From Caldisericota bacterium (GTDB lineage Bacteria > Caldisericota > Caldisericia > Cryosericales > Cryosericaceae): a stretch of 38,297 bases of DNA. Where the stretch lies: assembly GCA_026390195.1 (NCBI GenBank), contig JAPLGK010000027.1, positions 1-38,297 on the forward strand, given 5' to 3'. Both the position numbers and the translations under genes were made by a program. Within the stretch, counting starts at the first letter, position 1. Each line of letters begins with the position of its first letter. Positions 1 to 10,400 of this stretch are shown one piece after another. Below the pieces are notes generated by a model. That model worked only from the letters and a program-made list of their open reading frames with translations, did not search any database and was not told where the DNA came from.

Positions 1-80
1 GTTACCCACTTCATATGAGCCTCCCGGATGACGAACTGCCTGCAAACATTACAGTTTGCCCAGAACGGCCAGTCGGTCAA

Positions 81-974
81 CTAGTCGGGTTGTTGCGTTC
101 CGTCGGAACGCAGGCCCTCGCTTGCCACCAGGGCAATCGACACCGCCGTCAGGGCTAGCGCCACCGCCATCGCCCATGTGAACGGGCTGCGGAAGATCAC
201 CAGCGACAGCAGGGCTCCGGCCAGGGGACCCACGGCAAAGAAGGCTCCCGTGCGGGCTGCACCCATGGCCTTGAGCGAAAGGATGAACAGCACAAGAGAA
301 ACTCCGTACGAGATACAGCCGACGCCGAGGCCAGCCAGGAGACTGCGCGGGGCAGGAAGGCCGCCTCTGGTCGCCCACGAGAACCCCAGAGAGAAGAGTC
401 CCGCCGCCAGCCCCTTGATACTGACCAGGACAAGCGGATTGCAGTGGGACAGCCGCGCGGACACGTTGTTGTCGACGCCCCACCCAATGGCCGCGCCCAT
501 GATCAACAGCGGTCCGACCATGCTGGACCTCCCGCCCGTCGTGACCCCCGTGAGCAGGACGCCAGTCGCCGTCATCAGCACGACCGCGCCCCATACCGCT
601 CCCGAAACACGTTCCTTGAAGAACATCCATGCGATAAGCGCCGTAGCCACACCCTCGAAGTTCAGGAGAAGCGACGCCGTGAACCCCGACGCCGCACGCA
701 CGCCAAACATCAGGAGGACGGGCGCCAAGACCCCACCGACGGTGATCATCGTCAGCACGTACGGCGCGTCCGAGCGCTGGAGTGGTTCGCTCTGCAGTCC
801 ACGCGTCACCCCGAGCAGATGGCCGACAGACACACCCACGAATGCACCGAGATAGAGGACACCCGCGAGCGCAATCGGATCCATGCCGGCGACGATGAGC
901 TTCGACAACGGGGCGCTGAGCCCGAACAGAATACCCGCTCCCAGCGCAAGCGGAATCCCACGGCGGATGTTCAC
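81..974 (-). CDS. EamA/DMT-family permease
   Basis: A 297-residue integral membrane protein of the drug/metabolite transporter superfamily, probably an exporter of a small metabolite or amino acid; the substrate cannot be read from sequence. It has about ten hydrophobic segments in two EamA-like halves and starts RGIPLALGAG near its N-terminus. I chose the GTG at 974 because a GGTGGAG ribosome site lies just upstream and homology to the family begins there; a longer ATG reading from 1181 adds about 69 residues of non-family sequence. The GTG overlaps the stop of the truncated copy upstream (GTGA), so translation is probably coupled. It ends in TAG. Family assignment is firm; function is inference. 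Confidence 0.85.
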   Translation of the reverse strand: MNIRRGIPLALGAGILFGLSAPLSKLIVAGMDPIALAGVLYLGAFVGVSVGHLLGVTRGLQSEPLQRSDAPYVLTMITVGGVLAPVLLMFGVRAASGFTASLLLNFEGVATALIAWMFFKERVSGAVWGAVVLMTATGVLLTGVTTGGRSSMVGPLLIMGAAIGWGVDNNVSARLSHCNPLVLVSIKGLAAGLFSLGFSWATRGGLPAPRSLLAGLGVGCISYGVSLVLFILSLKAMGAARTGAFFAVGPLAGALLSLVIFRSPFTWAMAVALALTAVSIALVASEGLRSDGTQQPD

Positions 975-1201
975 CGCTCCACCGTTTCCCACGCCAGTGA
1001 ACACCGCTGGTCGTCGTGCCCCGCAACGAGGACGGTTGCTACTGTCAGTCCGAGCGCCGCACCGCCATACAGCGCTCCCGCAAGGGCCATGGGATCCGTC
1101 CGGGAGACCAGCCGCTTCGAAAGAGAGGCTCCAGCCCCCAGCAGCGTACCGACGCACAATGCCAGAGGAATTCCACGCCATACGTCAGGTTGTCGCAACA
1201 T
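971..1201 (-). pseudogene. Truncated tandem copy of the EamA permease 5' end
   Basis: A 76-residue reading frame whose residues about 8-60 align with the N-terminus of the adjacent EamA permease: both have RGIPLAL, LSK, a DP pair, ALAG and LY in the same order, at roughly 45% identity by eye. It has its own ATG with a GGAGAG ribosome site and ends in TGA overlapping the next gene's GTG. It covers only the first two membrane segments of a ten-segment protein. It is most simply the remnant of a tandem duplication, now serving as a leader peptide. A functional small membrane protein is possible but less likely. Confidence 0.6.
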
Positions 1202-1272
1202 GTCCAGCTCTCCGCTAAAGACACCGCGATTTCGGATGAGAGCCGGTGCCTTTGGTTCAGTATATGCAAAAA

Positions 1273-1296
1273 GGGCCACGGCACGCGCCGTGGCCC
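1273..1296 (-). terminator. Rho-independent terminator of the UPF0182 gene
   Basis: A perfect 10-bp stem, GGGCCACGGC and GCCGTGGCCC, closes an ACGC loop. Read on the minus strand it is followed by TTTTTG, a textbook intrinsic terminator, 23 bp after the TAA of the UPF0182 gene. It separates that gene from the EamA unit downstream. Confidence 0.9.
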
Positions 1297-1319
1297 GACT
1301 GCGCACTCCGGGGTTGGTG

Positions 1320-4175
1320 TTATGGCGTCGTCTTCAAGGCGTCCAGCTTTGCAAGGACATCCTCGAGCGCCTTGAGTTCCTGCCCAGCCTTCGCGAAGTC
1401 GCCCGTCGATGTGTACTGCTTGTAGCGCGTCATCGTGGCGATTGCTTCCGCGATGAGCGCCTTCTGTTCGGCGGTCACCGTCCCGGGGGTCACGTTCCCA
1501 CCCGTCGTCCCCGTCTCAGGTGGTACGACTGTCCCAGGTTCGGTAGTCGCGGGTCCTACCCCGCCAATGTCCACCGGAGTTCCCAGAAGACTGCTGAGAG
1601 CCTGGTCCAGATTATCCCCCCACACCAGCTTGTCTTTGGTGGCCGCGACGATCTTCTTGATCTGCGGCATCTTGGAGCTGCTGGACTGCAGATAGATGGG
1701 CTCGATATACAGCAGCGAGCCGTCGACCGGCAGGATAAGCATGTTGCCCCGCAGGACCTGCGAACCCTGCTGGTTCCAGAGGGTCAACGTCTTGGAGATC
1801 TCCGTATCCTGATCGATGCGGGCCTCGACCTGGAACGGACCGTACACAACACGGTCCTTGCTGAACTTGATCACAGACACACGGTCGGGGCTGTCGATGT
1901 CGGAACTGATTGCGATGAGCGCCACGAGGTTGTCCTTGCCGACAGGGGTGAACGGCGTGACAAGCGAGAACACCTGCTTCGTCGACCCCGGCATCCTGAA
2001 GAAGATATAGTAGGGTTCGATAGAAGTATCTGTCCCCAGGTAGCGTTCCTTCGCCACCGCCCACTTGTCTTCCTGTCCATAGAACACACGGGAATCCGTC
2101 ATGTGGTACTTCGAGAATACGCGGCTCTGCAGCGCGCCCAACCCGCACGGATACCGGTAGTGGTCCTTGACGAAGGACGGAGCGTCGTCGAGCGTCTTGA
2201 ACAGCCCAGGGTAGACACGGTCGATGGTCGCTGCTATGGGGTCGGTTTCGTCGATGCGGTAGAACGTCGTCGTCCCGTCGAATGCGTTCACGGTGTACAT
2301 GAAACTGTTGCGGATGTAGTTGACGACCTTGCCGCTCAACTCTGTGCCGGCATCGTAGTACTCGCTGTAGGGAAAGTACTGCGACGTCGTATAGCCCTGG
2401 CCGAACCAGAAGAGCTTGCCCTCGGGGTCCACGACGACGTAGGGGTCACTGTCCACCTCGAGGAATGGCGCGATGTGCTTGATGCGTTCCTGGAGATTGC
2501 GGTAGACCATGATACGTGATTCGCTGCTGATCTGTCCCGATATCAGGATGTTGACGTTCTGGTTGACGAAGGAGAAGGCAAGCCGGTTGAGCATGGAGAG
2601 GCGGATGCCGCCGTTGCCTGTGTACTGGTACTGCTTGTTGGCGTCGCCCTGCGGATAGTCGAATTCCGACGAGTTACCCTTGACGATGGCAAACCCGCTC
2701 GTGCTTTCACTATAGTAGATGCGTGGTTCAGAAATATCGACGAACCCACCGTTGCTGACGGGGGGAATGTCCTTCACTGCATACACGGGGGCGCCTTCGG
2801 ACGAGAAGTCGCTGACACCATTTGCGACCACTCCGAAACCATGGGTGTAGACCAGGCGATCATTGACGAAACTGCGCGACGTGTCCGACAGCAGTGACTG
2901 GTCCAGTTCGCGCGCAGCGATCATGACCTCCTGCGACTTCCCGTTCAATGTGTAGCGGTCGATATCGATGTCGTTGAACTTGTAGTAGCTGCGGATAGAC
3001 TGCAGCTGCTCGTTGGTGTCGGCCAGCGCGCGCCAGTCCCACAGCCGCACGTTCTGCAGCACGTCCTTGTTGGCGATGACGGCGCCTGTGGACAAAGTCG
3101 TCTGCGTGCCAGGGTCGGAGATCACGTTAACGGCCGACAGGCCAAAAGCCGCATTGGTCGCCGCAATGTTGTTAGCCAGATAAGGTGTCTCGCGCGAGAG
3201 TTCGTTGGGTTTGACGGCAAAGCGCTGATAGAGCGCTGGAATGCCGGACACGAGCAGAACATAGGCGATGAGTGTGATGGCGCCCACCCAGCCAAGGAAG
3301 CTCGGTTTTGCCAACCGTGGCTTGAACGAAGCCAGCAGGAATACGATGCCGCACAGCAGGACGCCCACGGCCGTCGCCTTGATGAGCGGGATGCGGACGA
3401 CCTGATCTGCGTTGCTCACGCCGAACACGACACCGTTGCTCTGAAACAGCAGTCCGTACATCGAGAACCAGACTCCCACGGCCGCTATGAGCAGCAGGAT
3501 GCCTGCGAAGAAACTCAGGCGGCTGCGCAGCCCACGGCGCAGTGCAGCGTCACCCGGCACGGAAGTCGCCAGAAGGAAACTCGTGCCGATCACCGCCAGA
3601 CCACCCACGGCGATGCCCGCAAGAATGCCCAGGAGCCCTCGCACGACAGGGTATGTGAAGAAGTAGAAGCTGATGCTGTTCCCAAAGATGGGGTCGGTGT
3701 ACGCCGTCGACGCCACCTGGCGTGTCGCCGCCAGGAGCTGCAGGCTGAGACCACTTGCGCCCAGTCCGACGAAATTCGCGGCGACAAGGGCGATGACGAT
3801 GCGCGTCCATTTGAGGATATGGGAGGTGCGGTGAGCGTCATCCGCGTTCATCCCCACAAACAGGCCGCGTGGTAGCCCGGTGACCGCCCACACCACGGCG
3901 TAGGCCACGACGGCCCCCGCAACATAGGCGGCGATTCTCGCCAGTGTCCTCGTCCAGAAGACCTGCCGGTAGCCGACCTCGGTGAAGAACAGGAAATCCG
4001 TGTAGATGCCTGCCAGGGCCGAGAACAGTAGCCCTGCGGCCGCGACGAGCAAAAGCGCCATGCTGAGCCCCAGGGCCGAGCCGCCGCGCTTGCTCCTGCG
4101 CACCCAGACGAAGATGGCGACCGCCATCAGCAGCAGTACGCCGAATGCCGATATCATTGCCGTCTGTCCAGTCAT
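1320..4175 (-). CDS. UPF0182 family large membrane protein
   Basis: A 951-residue protein of the UPF0182 (COG1615) family, which has no established biochemical function. The first 330 or so residues hold about seven hydrophobic helices; the rest is a large domain, probably extracytoplasmic, followed by a Pro/Thr/Gly-rich linker near residue 870 and a helical tail with YKQYTSTGDFAKAG. Length and order match complete family members. The ATG at 4175 has an AGGAGG ribosome site 8 bp upstream. The gene is monocistronic, bounded by its own terminator downstream and 236 bp of non-coding DNA upstream. Confidence 0.9.
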   Translation of the reverse strand: MTGQTAMISAFGVLLLMAVAIFVWVRRSKRGGSALGLSMALLLVAAAGLLFSALAGIYTDFLFFTEVGYRQVFWTRTLARIAAYVAGAVVAYAVVWAVTGLPRGLFVGMNADDAHRTSHILKWTRIVIALVAANFVGLGASGLSLQLLAATRQVASTAYTDPIFGNSISFYFFTYPVVRGLLGILAGIAVGGLAVIGTSFLLATSVPGDAALRRGLRSRLSFFAGILLLIAAVGVWFSMYGLLFQSNGVVFGVSNADQVVRIPLIKATAVGVLLCGIVFLLASFKPRLAKPSFLGWVGAITLIAYVLLVSGIPALYQRFAVKPNELSRETPYLANNIAATNAAFGLSAVNVISDPGTQTTLSTGAVIANKDVLQNVRLWDWRALADTNEQLQSIRSYYKFNDIDIDRYTLNGKSQEVMIAARELDQSLLSDTSRSFVNDRLVYTHGFGVVANGVSDFSSEGAPVYAVKDIPPVSNGGFVDISEPRIYYSESTSGFAIVKGNSSEFDYPQGDANKQYQYTGNGGIRLSMLNRLAFSFVNQNVNILISGQISSESRIMVYRNLQERIKHIAPFLEVDSDPYVVVDPEGKLFWFGQGYTTSQYFPYSEYYDAGTELSGKVVNYIRNSFMYTVNAFDGTTTFYRIDETDPIAATIDRVYPGLFKTLDDAPSFVKDHYRYPCGLGALQSRVFSKYHMTDSRVFYGQEDKWAVAKERYLGTDTSIEPYYIFFRMPGSTKQVFSLVTPFTPVGKDNLVALIAISSDIDSPDRVSVIKFSKDRVVYGPFQVEARIDQDTEISKTLTLWNQQGSQVLRGNMLILPVDGSLLYIEPIYLQSSSSKMPQIKKIVAATKDKLVWGDNLDQALSSLLGTPVDIGGVGPATTEPGTVVPPETGTTGGNVTPGTVTAEQKALIAEAIATMTRYKQYTSTGDFAKAGQELKALEDVLAKLDALKTTP

Positions 4176-4411
4176 GATATGTCAACCTCCTGTTTCAAAG
4201 CAGAGCCACTACTCGGGAGCAAACCATGGTACACGCAGCTGGAGCCGATCAGGTTCCTGCCACAATTGGGAGAACACCTGGATCACCCTCATGCCGTCGA
4301 GAGTATGAGATACTCCCTTGTGACAGTTTACGCCATTCACCCGCCGAGACAACGAAGACGGCGGACTCATGCGCATCGCGCCGCCGGGCCAGATATGAAA
4401 ACGTGGAAAGC
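4176..4411. other. Intergenic region with a short palindrome
   Basis: This 236-bp gap separates two minus-strand genes. It holds a perfect inverted repeat, GAGTATGAGATACTC, at 4301-4315, and a GC-rich inverted repeat around 4361-4388 that could be a weak terminator of the NHL gene. No convincing promoter for the UPF0182 gene was recognised. Confidence 0.4.
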
Positions 4412-7400
4412 TCAGGGCTTGGGGTACGTGATGGTGATCGTCTGGGTCAAATCTTCCCACTGCACGTCGGTGCCCAGGCTCTCGGCCACAAAGCGTAGAG
4501 GAAGCATTGTGCGACTGTTGAGGATCTGAGGCACGACGTTGGGGTTTGTGCTGTCGACAGGGGTCGATTTTCCGTTCACCAAGGCGCTTGACTTCCCGAT
4601 GACAAGCTTGAGTTCGGTTCCGTCGAGCGATATGGTCACCGTCCGACTGCCAGCATCCCAGGCAACGGTACCACCAAGCGATTCGACGACTGCCCGGATC
4701 GGGACCAGCGTGCGACCCTCGACAATGACCGGCAGAGCATCCAGCACGACGCTGGAGCTGCCGACTTGCATGGTCGGCGAGCCGACGTGAAGGACAAGAA
4801 CCATCCGGGGTTGTTCTGCAAGGACACGCACGGGAATGGAACGCGCCTTGCCTGCAAGTTCCTGCCTCCCCCCGTCTCCACCCAGCAACTGAAGCTCGTC
4901 GATGTCCAGCTGCGTCGTCCCAGCCTCCAGAGGGCGGAACGTCAAGACCGCGATGCTGCCGTTTCCGCTGACCGGCCGGGCGTCGCCCTCAAGTGTCAAT
5001 GCGACGCGTACTTCGCCTGCGGTGCTGTGATCCTCGATGAACAGCATTTCGGCGCCCAGGAGGTTTCCCTGCGCGACACTCAATAACTGCAGTGCCTTGT
5101 CGTCATAGGCGACACGACACCCCACTCCGTAGAGATTCTCCACATCCCGTGCGTCCAAGGGCACCTGCACCGTCGCTCCCATGAATGTCTCGACCGAGAC
5201 TCCCCCGACAACCACAGGGGGAGCAGTGCGGATTGCGACTTCGGCATAGACGGTTGTGACACTCGCTGGCTCCAGCGCGCTGCGGACCTCGACATCCACG
5301 GCACCGACTGTCCCCGGACCGACGCCCGCGGGGACCTGGACCGTCACCTCAACCGTGCCTGTCGCTCCAGACAGCACCGTGACCGACGCGGGACTGACCG
5401 AACTCGACCACCCGCTTCCGCCATGAACGGTCGACTTCACCGCGAACGTGTCTGTCCGGGCACTCCGATTGCGGAGACTCACCTGCAGGCGGGTCGTCAC
5501 TCCGGCGGAAACGACACGTTCCACCGTGTCCAGCCGGACGGTCACGGCGGCACCCTGGAGCGCCTCTGGCTGGCCATAGCTGAGTTCACGGATCACGTTA
5601 TGGAAGCCGTCGGTCACATAGAGGGTACCCTGCGCCGACCACGTCATCCTGCCCGGCAGATACCAGGACCGGGACGTCGTCCAGGCCGCCGATCCGTCTT
5701 GACGGAACGCGACGAAGCGCCCGTTCTCGGCGTCGCTCACCAGGATGAGGCCGTCAGGCAGTAGCATCGCATCGTGAGGATAGTACATCTGGCCGGCGCC
5801 GCGACCACCGCCCACCACTCCGTAAGCTCGGATAACGACCCCTTTGGAGCTGTAGCGAACCACCTGCTGAACCTCACCAGACTCACCCCACACGCAGACG
5901 AGGAGGTCTCCGCCCTGCAGGACGGTCAGCCCCGCGGGCATACCGGCAGTCGCAAAACGGCCCAGCTCACTGCCGTCCGCCGCCAGATGCACGACAGACC
6001 CATCGCCCTGGTTGCAGGCCCACAGTGTCCCATCGCTTGCCATCTCGAGATCGCTTGTCCCGTCAACCTTGCCGGCGGCAATGGTCCTGACGTAGTTGCC
6101 GGCTTCATCATAGACGGCGATGAATCCTCCCTTGACATCCTGCGCCGCGACGTAGACCAGTCCTGTACCGCTTGCCGCAACGGACTCCACCAGCTGCATC
6201 GAACGGGAGCCTGCGCGCATGACAGCGAACAGCTCGTTGCCGCTGCGGTCCAGGACGTCCACGTACCCGCGGTTCCACTCGATCGTCTGACCGTCGGCGG
6301 AGACGACGGGCGAGCTGCAGGTGACCCACAGCTGACCCTTGCCGTCCACCGCAACGTCCTGGGGATTGTTGAGCCGTCCCCGAAGGTCCATGGCATAGTC
6401 CTGAACGGCCACCACGCCGCCGCCAGGAGCGTACTCGATCAGCTTCGCGTGGTAGCCGCTGCCGAAGGGATTGGCCGCGTCGCGGAAGAACCCGCTGTTC
6501 ATGACGTAGACCGTGCCATCAGGCGCGACGGCGACACCGCCGGGACTGAGCACTTCGCCGTCCTGGATGTCGGTCATGTCGGCCGGGTACTGCCCGAAGC
6601 TGCGCCGATACTGCCCACTGCTGGAGAAGACCTTGACGGCGGGAACCGGCAGTTCGCCTGTGCCGCGGTCCGCGACATAGATGTTACCGCGGGTGTCGAC
6701 CGCGAGGTCGGCGGCACTCGTGATAAGGTTCTCCGCTTCTCCCGGGGCCGCAAAGACGCGCACGGCCTTCGTTCCGCTCAGCCGGTAGACGGCGCTGTCG
6801 CTACTGGAAACGACATAGGGGAAGAGACCCACTGAGGTCATGCCGGCAGGGCGGGAGATGCCTGTCACGGTTGTCACGTACGTGCCTGCCGCCGTGAACT
6901 GCTCCAGGCGGTCGTTCAACTGGTCGGCGACCCAGATGCTGCCGTCCGGCGTCACGGCGATGCCGGCGGGGCCCTCGAACTGGCCGGCTCCGTTGCCTTC
7001 CGAGCCGAACTCCATCACAACCGAGCCGTCGGTTCCAAACTTGACAACCTTGTTGCCAAAGAAGTCGGCGACATAGATGTTGTCGGCACTGTCCACAGCT
7101 ACATCGGCCGGGTACTGCAGCTCCCCGCGCCCACTCCCCAGCGACCCCATGATGCGCTTGTGGACAAGGTCAGCCGAGAGAACGTGGATGCGGCCGTACC
7201 CGGTGTCGCACACGACCACGTCCCCATTCGGCAGGAAAGCCACGCCCTGCGACGGGAATGCATGTGTCGACGGGTAGTCCTTCTCGACGGTGTTGACACT
7301 CTCGATGGTCAGCGTCCCGACATAGTCAGAGGGCATCACGCCGATCGTGTCGACCTCAGTCAACGCGACGGCGCCCACCGCCGTTCCCATACCTGGCACC

Positions 7401-7453
7401 AGAGATGGCAAGAGGAGCGCAATCACGCAGAGCAAGCCAATCGTCTTCTTCAT
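4412..7453 (-). CDS. Secreted NHL-repeat protein with cohesin-like and stalk domains
   Basis: A 1013-residue exported protein. Residues 1-28 form a signal peptide (MKKTIGLLCVIALLLPSLVP). Residues about 60-640 contain repeated NHL/SMP-30-like blades (VAVDSADNIYVADFFGNKVV, IAVTPDGSIWVADQLNDRLE), forming one or more beta-propellers. Residues 745-883 resemble a cohesin-type beta sandwich (VQVPLDARDVENLYGVG, then LTFRPLEAGTTQL). Residues 884-1013 are a copper amine oxidase N-terminal (stalk) domain with RTLVPIRAVVESLGG and LPLRFVAESLG. It probably works at the cell surface in binding or display; no enzyme motif is seen. The ATG has an AGGAGA ribosome site, and the gene lies 9 bp after the protease stop, so the two share a transcript. 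Confidence 0.85.
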   Translation of the reverse strand: MKKTIGLLCVIALLLPSLVPGMGTAVGAVALTEVDTIGVMPSDYVGTLTIESVNTVEKDYPSTHAFPSQGVAFLPNGDVVVCDTGYGRIHVLSADLVHKRIMGSLGSGRGELQYPADVAVDSADNIYVADFFGNKVVKFGTDGSVVMEFGSEGNGAGQFEGPAGIAVTPDGSIWVADQLNDRLEQFTAAGTYVTTVTGISRPAGMTSVGLFPYVVSSSDSAVYRLSGTKAVRVFAAPGEAENLITSAADLAVDTRGNIYVADRGTGELPVPAVKVFSSSGQYRRSFGQYPADMTDIQDGEVLSPGGVAVAPDGTVYVMNSGFFRDAANPFGSGYHAKLIEYAPGGGVVAVQDYAMDLRGRLNNPQDVAVDGKGQLWVTCSSPVVSADGQTIEWNRGYVDVLDRSGNELFAVMRAGSRSMQLVESVAASGTGLVYVAAQDVKGGFIAVYDEAGNYVRTIAAGKVDGTSDLEMASDGTLWACNQGDGSVVHLAADGSELGRFATAGMPAGLTVLQGGDLLVCVWGESGEVQQVVRYSSKGVVIRAYGVVGGGRGAGQMYYPHDAMLLPDGLILVSDAENGRFVAFRQDGSAAWTTSRSWYLPGRMTWSAQGTLYVTDGFHNVIRELSYGQPEALQGAAVTVRLDTVERVVSAGVTTRLQVSLRNRSARTDTFAVKSTVHGGSGWSSSVSPASVTVLSGATGTVEVTVQVPAGVGPGTVGAVDVEVRSALEPASVTTVYAEVAIRTAPPVVVGGVSVETFMGATVQVPLDARDVENLYGVGCRVAYDDKALQLLSVAQGNLLGAEMLFIEDHSTAGEVRVALTLEGDARPVSGNGSIAVLTFRPLEAGTTQLDIDELQLLGGDGGRQELAGKARSIPVRVLAEQPRMVLVLHVGSPTMQVGSSSVVLDALPVIVEGRTLVPIRAVVESLGGTVAWDAGSRTVTISLDGTELKLVIGKSSALVNGKSTPVDSTNPNVVPQILNSRTMLPLRFVAESLGTDVQWEDLTQTITITYPKP

Positions 7454-7462
7454 TGCGGTCTC

Positions 7463-10400
7463 CTAGGGGTACACGTCGCCATAATGCTGGCGCAGGATCT
7501 GCAGGTCGGCGTCGTCGACGCGTCCATCGCCGTTGAGGTCTGCCATGTTGTCATATCGCCTGTCCCCGGCCTGTGAGCCGTACGCACGGGCAAGAGCGAC
7601 CATGTCACGGAGGTCCACGCGCTTGTTGCCGTCGATATCCCAGACGTTGCCTCCCGACCGCAACGTGATGGCCAGCGACCGGGCGATCGTTTCCGCCGTC
7701 CCGCTGCCGTTGGTCGCACGAGGCTTTCCAATCCACAATTCCGTGGAGCCGCTGTGCAGGACAGTGAATGTGATCATACACACACTGCCGCGCCCCTGGA
7801 CCTGACCCGTTCCTGTCGCTCCTTCGACCGCGGCGCTACCCGCTGAAGCGTCGACCGCGGAAACAAGACTTGACGGAACTTTTCCCCTCTGGTTCAGGAA
7901 GTCGCCCTCCAGCACTGACTTCACCGAGAGATAGTAGGGTTCGAACTGCACGACAGCCGCTATGTCTGAGATACTCGTCGTGCTGTCGGCGGTAAGGCTG
8001 ACCGTCACGTCCTCGCCCTGGCGCAGACTCCCGCCCACGATGTTCAGGCTGAGCTCCGGAACTCCTGCCATGCCCGTGACACGAATAGGCGTCGACTGAT
8101 GCGCTGCCTCGGAGATCTGCAGGTTGACCGGGTCGTTGTTGCTCTCGACGACCGACGTTCTCAGGAGATAGTCTCCGTCGGTCAGGAAGAGGTTGCCGTG
8201 AACATCCCGACCGTCCCAGGCAAACCCATGGTCACCCACGAGCAACAGCGATCTGCGGTACACGGTCCCGAGGGTCGTCGCGCCATCTGTGCCCGTGACC
8301 GTTGCCACGACCTGCGAGGCAAAGCTGGAACCCTGGGGCTCGTCTCCTTCCTCGACGGCAGGTCGCACCCCACCGTAGCCGATGTTGAACCGGACGTCCA
8401 TCGTGCCACCGGGCGCCATCAGGGTTGCTGTGCTCGTATGCATTCCGCTCAACTGTTCAGGGACCTCAACGCTCGCGCGCCAGAAGATGTAGGGCACGTG
8501 CAAGGTTCCGCTGGCCGACTGCAGGGTGATCATCCCCTCGTGCGGCCCGTCCCCCACGGTGGCCGGGTTCACAGTCGTGGTCACGGCAACTTGTGCCGTT
8601 CCGCCGGGAGCGACGACGACGGACAACGAAGCAACGGTCACCTCCACGCCTGCCCGCGCGTCCATCGTCCAGTTGAACGAAGGCGCAAAGGTCACACTGT
8701 GGTTCGAGAGACTGCGTACTGTGATCGTCGTCGCAGTCGCAATACTGTCATCGTCGACAAGAAGGGCGCCTGTCTGAAACGTCGTCTTCCCATCAGACGT
8801 GGCTATCCCAGCCACGGCCGGGGCGTCGATGGCAGCCGGTACGTCGACCCGGCCGGCTCCCTGCAGCGTCCACGTGATGACCTCGTCGTTCTGCCAGTTG
8901 CGAAGGACATCCGACGTGTTCATCAGCGCCAGCTTGACCGTCTCCGGTGTCCAGTCGGGATGAGCCGCCTTAATCAGCGCAACGGCTCCGGCCACCCCCG
9001 GCGAAGCCATCGACGTGCCGTCCAGCTTGGCATACTCGTCATTTGGAAATGTCGAGTTCACCGTGACGCCGGGCGCAGACACCTCCGGCTTGAAGTGAAA
9101 GTCCTCCGTGGGTCCCATCGAGCTGAAGTCTGCAAGCGTCCCCAGGTTGCTGCGTGTTCCAAACCGAACGACAAGCCCCCTCGTCGTCAGCATCCTTAGA
9201 TCCAGTCCTGCATCCTGCGTGATGCCGATGCAGGGGACATAGTCCTTACTCTCGTCGCCCGCCGCTACCCTGAGCGTCATTCCAATGACTCCGGGGCTGT
9301 GATTGTAGATGATGACGCCGGCGGCTCCTGCAGCCTCCGCGTTGAGGACCTTGTCGCGGAAGTAGATCCCGCCGGTCCCGATGGGTCCCCGCTCGACTAG
9401 TGCAACCTTCCCCTTGACGTTCACGCCAGCAAAATCAGCCTTCGAGCCGTATCCGGCATCCACGATGCTGTACGTAGAGCCTTCCTTGAACTCAGGGGCG
9501 ATGTCGGCATAGCCGCCCAAGATGTGATCCATCCCTGTTCCGCTCGGTGTCAGAACCTCCATTACTGGATAGGGGCCGTCGTTGGAGGCAGCTACCGCGA
9601 TGGCATTGAGGGCTGTCGCGGGCGAACCCAGGGGCCAGTTGGTCTCGGGGTTGCGTGGGCCGGAGTTGCCCGTCGCTGCCACGACCACGACACCCGCCTT
9701 GACCGCGTTGTTGATAGCCTCGTTCTCGGGCGTATCAGCGGTTCCCCCGGACATGCCCAGGGACATGTTGACCACCGTACAATGGTCCCGCAGGGAGCGG
9801 TCAAGCGCAGCGATGATGTCCCCGTCGGCAGCTCCCCCTCCCTGGTCGCTGAAGACCTTGTAGGCATAGAGCTTGGCCTTTGGCGCGACACCCTGCACCT
9901 TGCCGTCCGCAGCTGCAATGCCCGCGACGTGGGTGCCGTGGCCCTGGTTGTCCATAGGGTTGCCGTCGTCGTCAGCGAAGTCGTATCCTCCCACCACCTT
10001 GGCATTGGGGAACCTGGCTCCACCAAGATCGGGATGCATATAGTCGATACCGGTGTCGATGATGCCGATGGCCGTACCGGTTCCGTCGAGTTTCTTTCCG
10101 CCCGCCGATGTACGGTCCCACAACGCTTGATTCACTCCCATGGCGGCATTTCCGTCATCGTCCAGGATCTGTGCCCGCCGGGATTCGTAGACAAACGAGA
10201 CGTGGCTCGTCCCCGCAACCGCTGCGAGGTCGCAACCCGCAAGGCTCAATGCGAGACCGTTGAAGGTCACACTCAGCCGCTGCGTGACCGCATACGCAAC
10301 ACCGTGCGCCGTCAGCGACGACAGAAACGCGTCCTGCTCCTGCGAGATCGCTGCCTCTGATGCGTGCGCGGCCACGGTGTCCAGCCACCCTTCCGTTCCC

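Noticed and set aside
444..2519. A 691-codon open frame on the plus strand opposite the EamA and UPF0182 genes.
   Set aside because: It is antisense to two recognisable proteins, rich in Arg/His/Asp as expected of a GC-rich shadow frame, and has no ribosome site.
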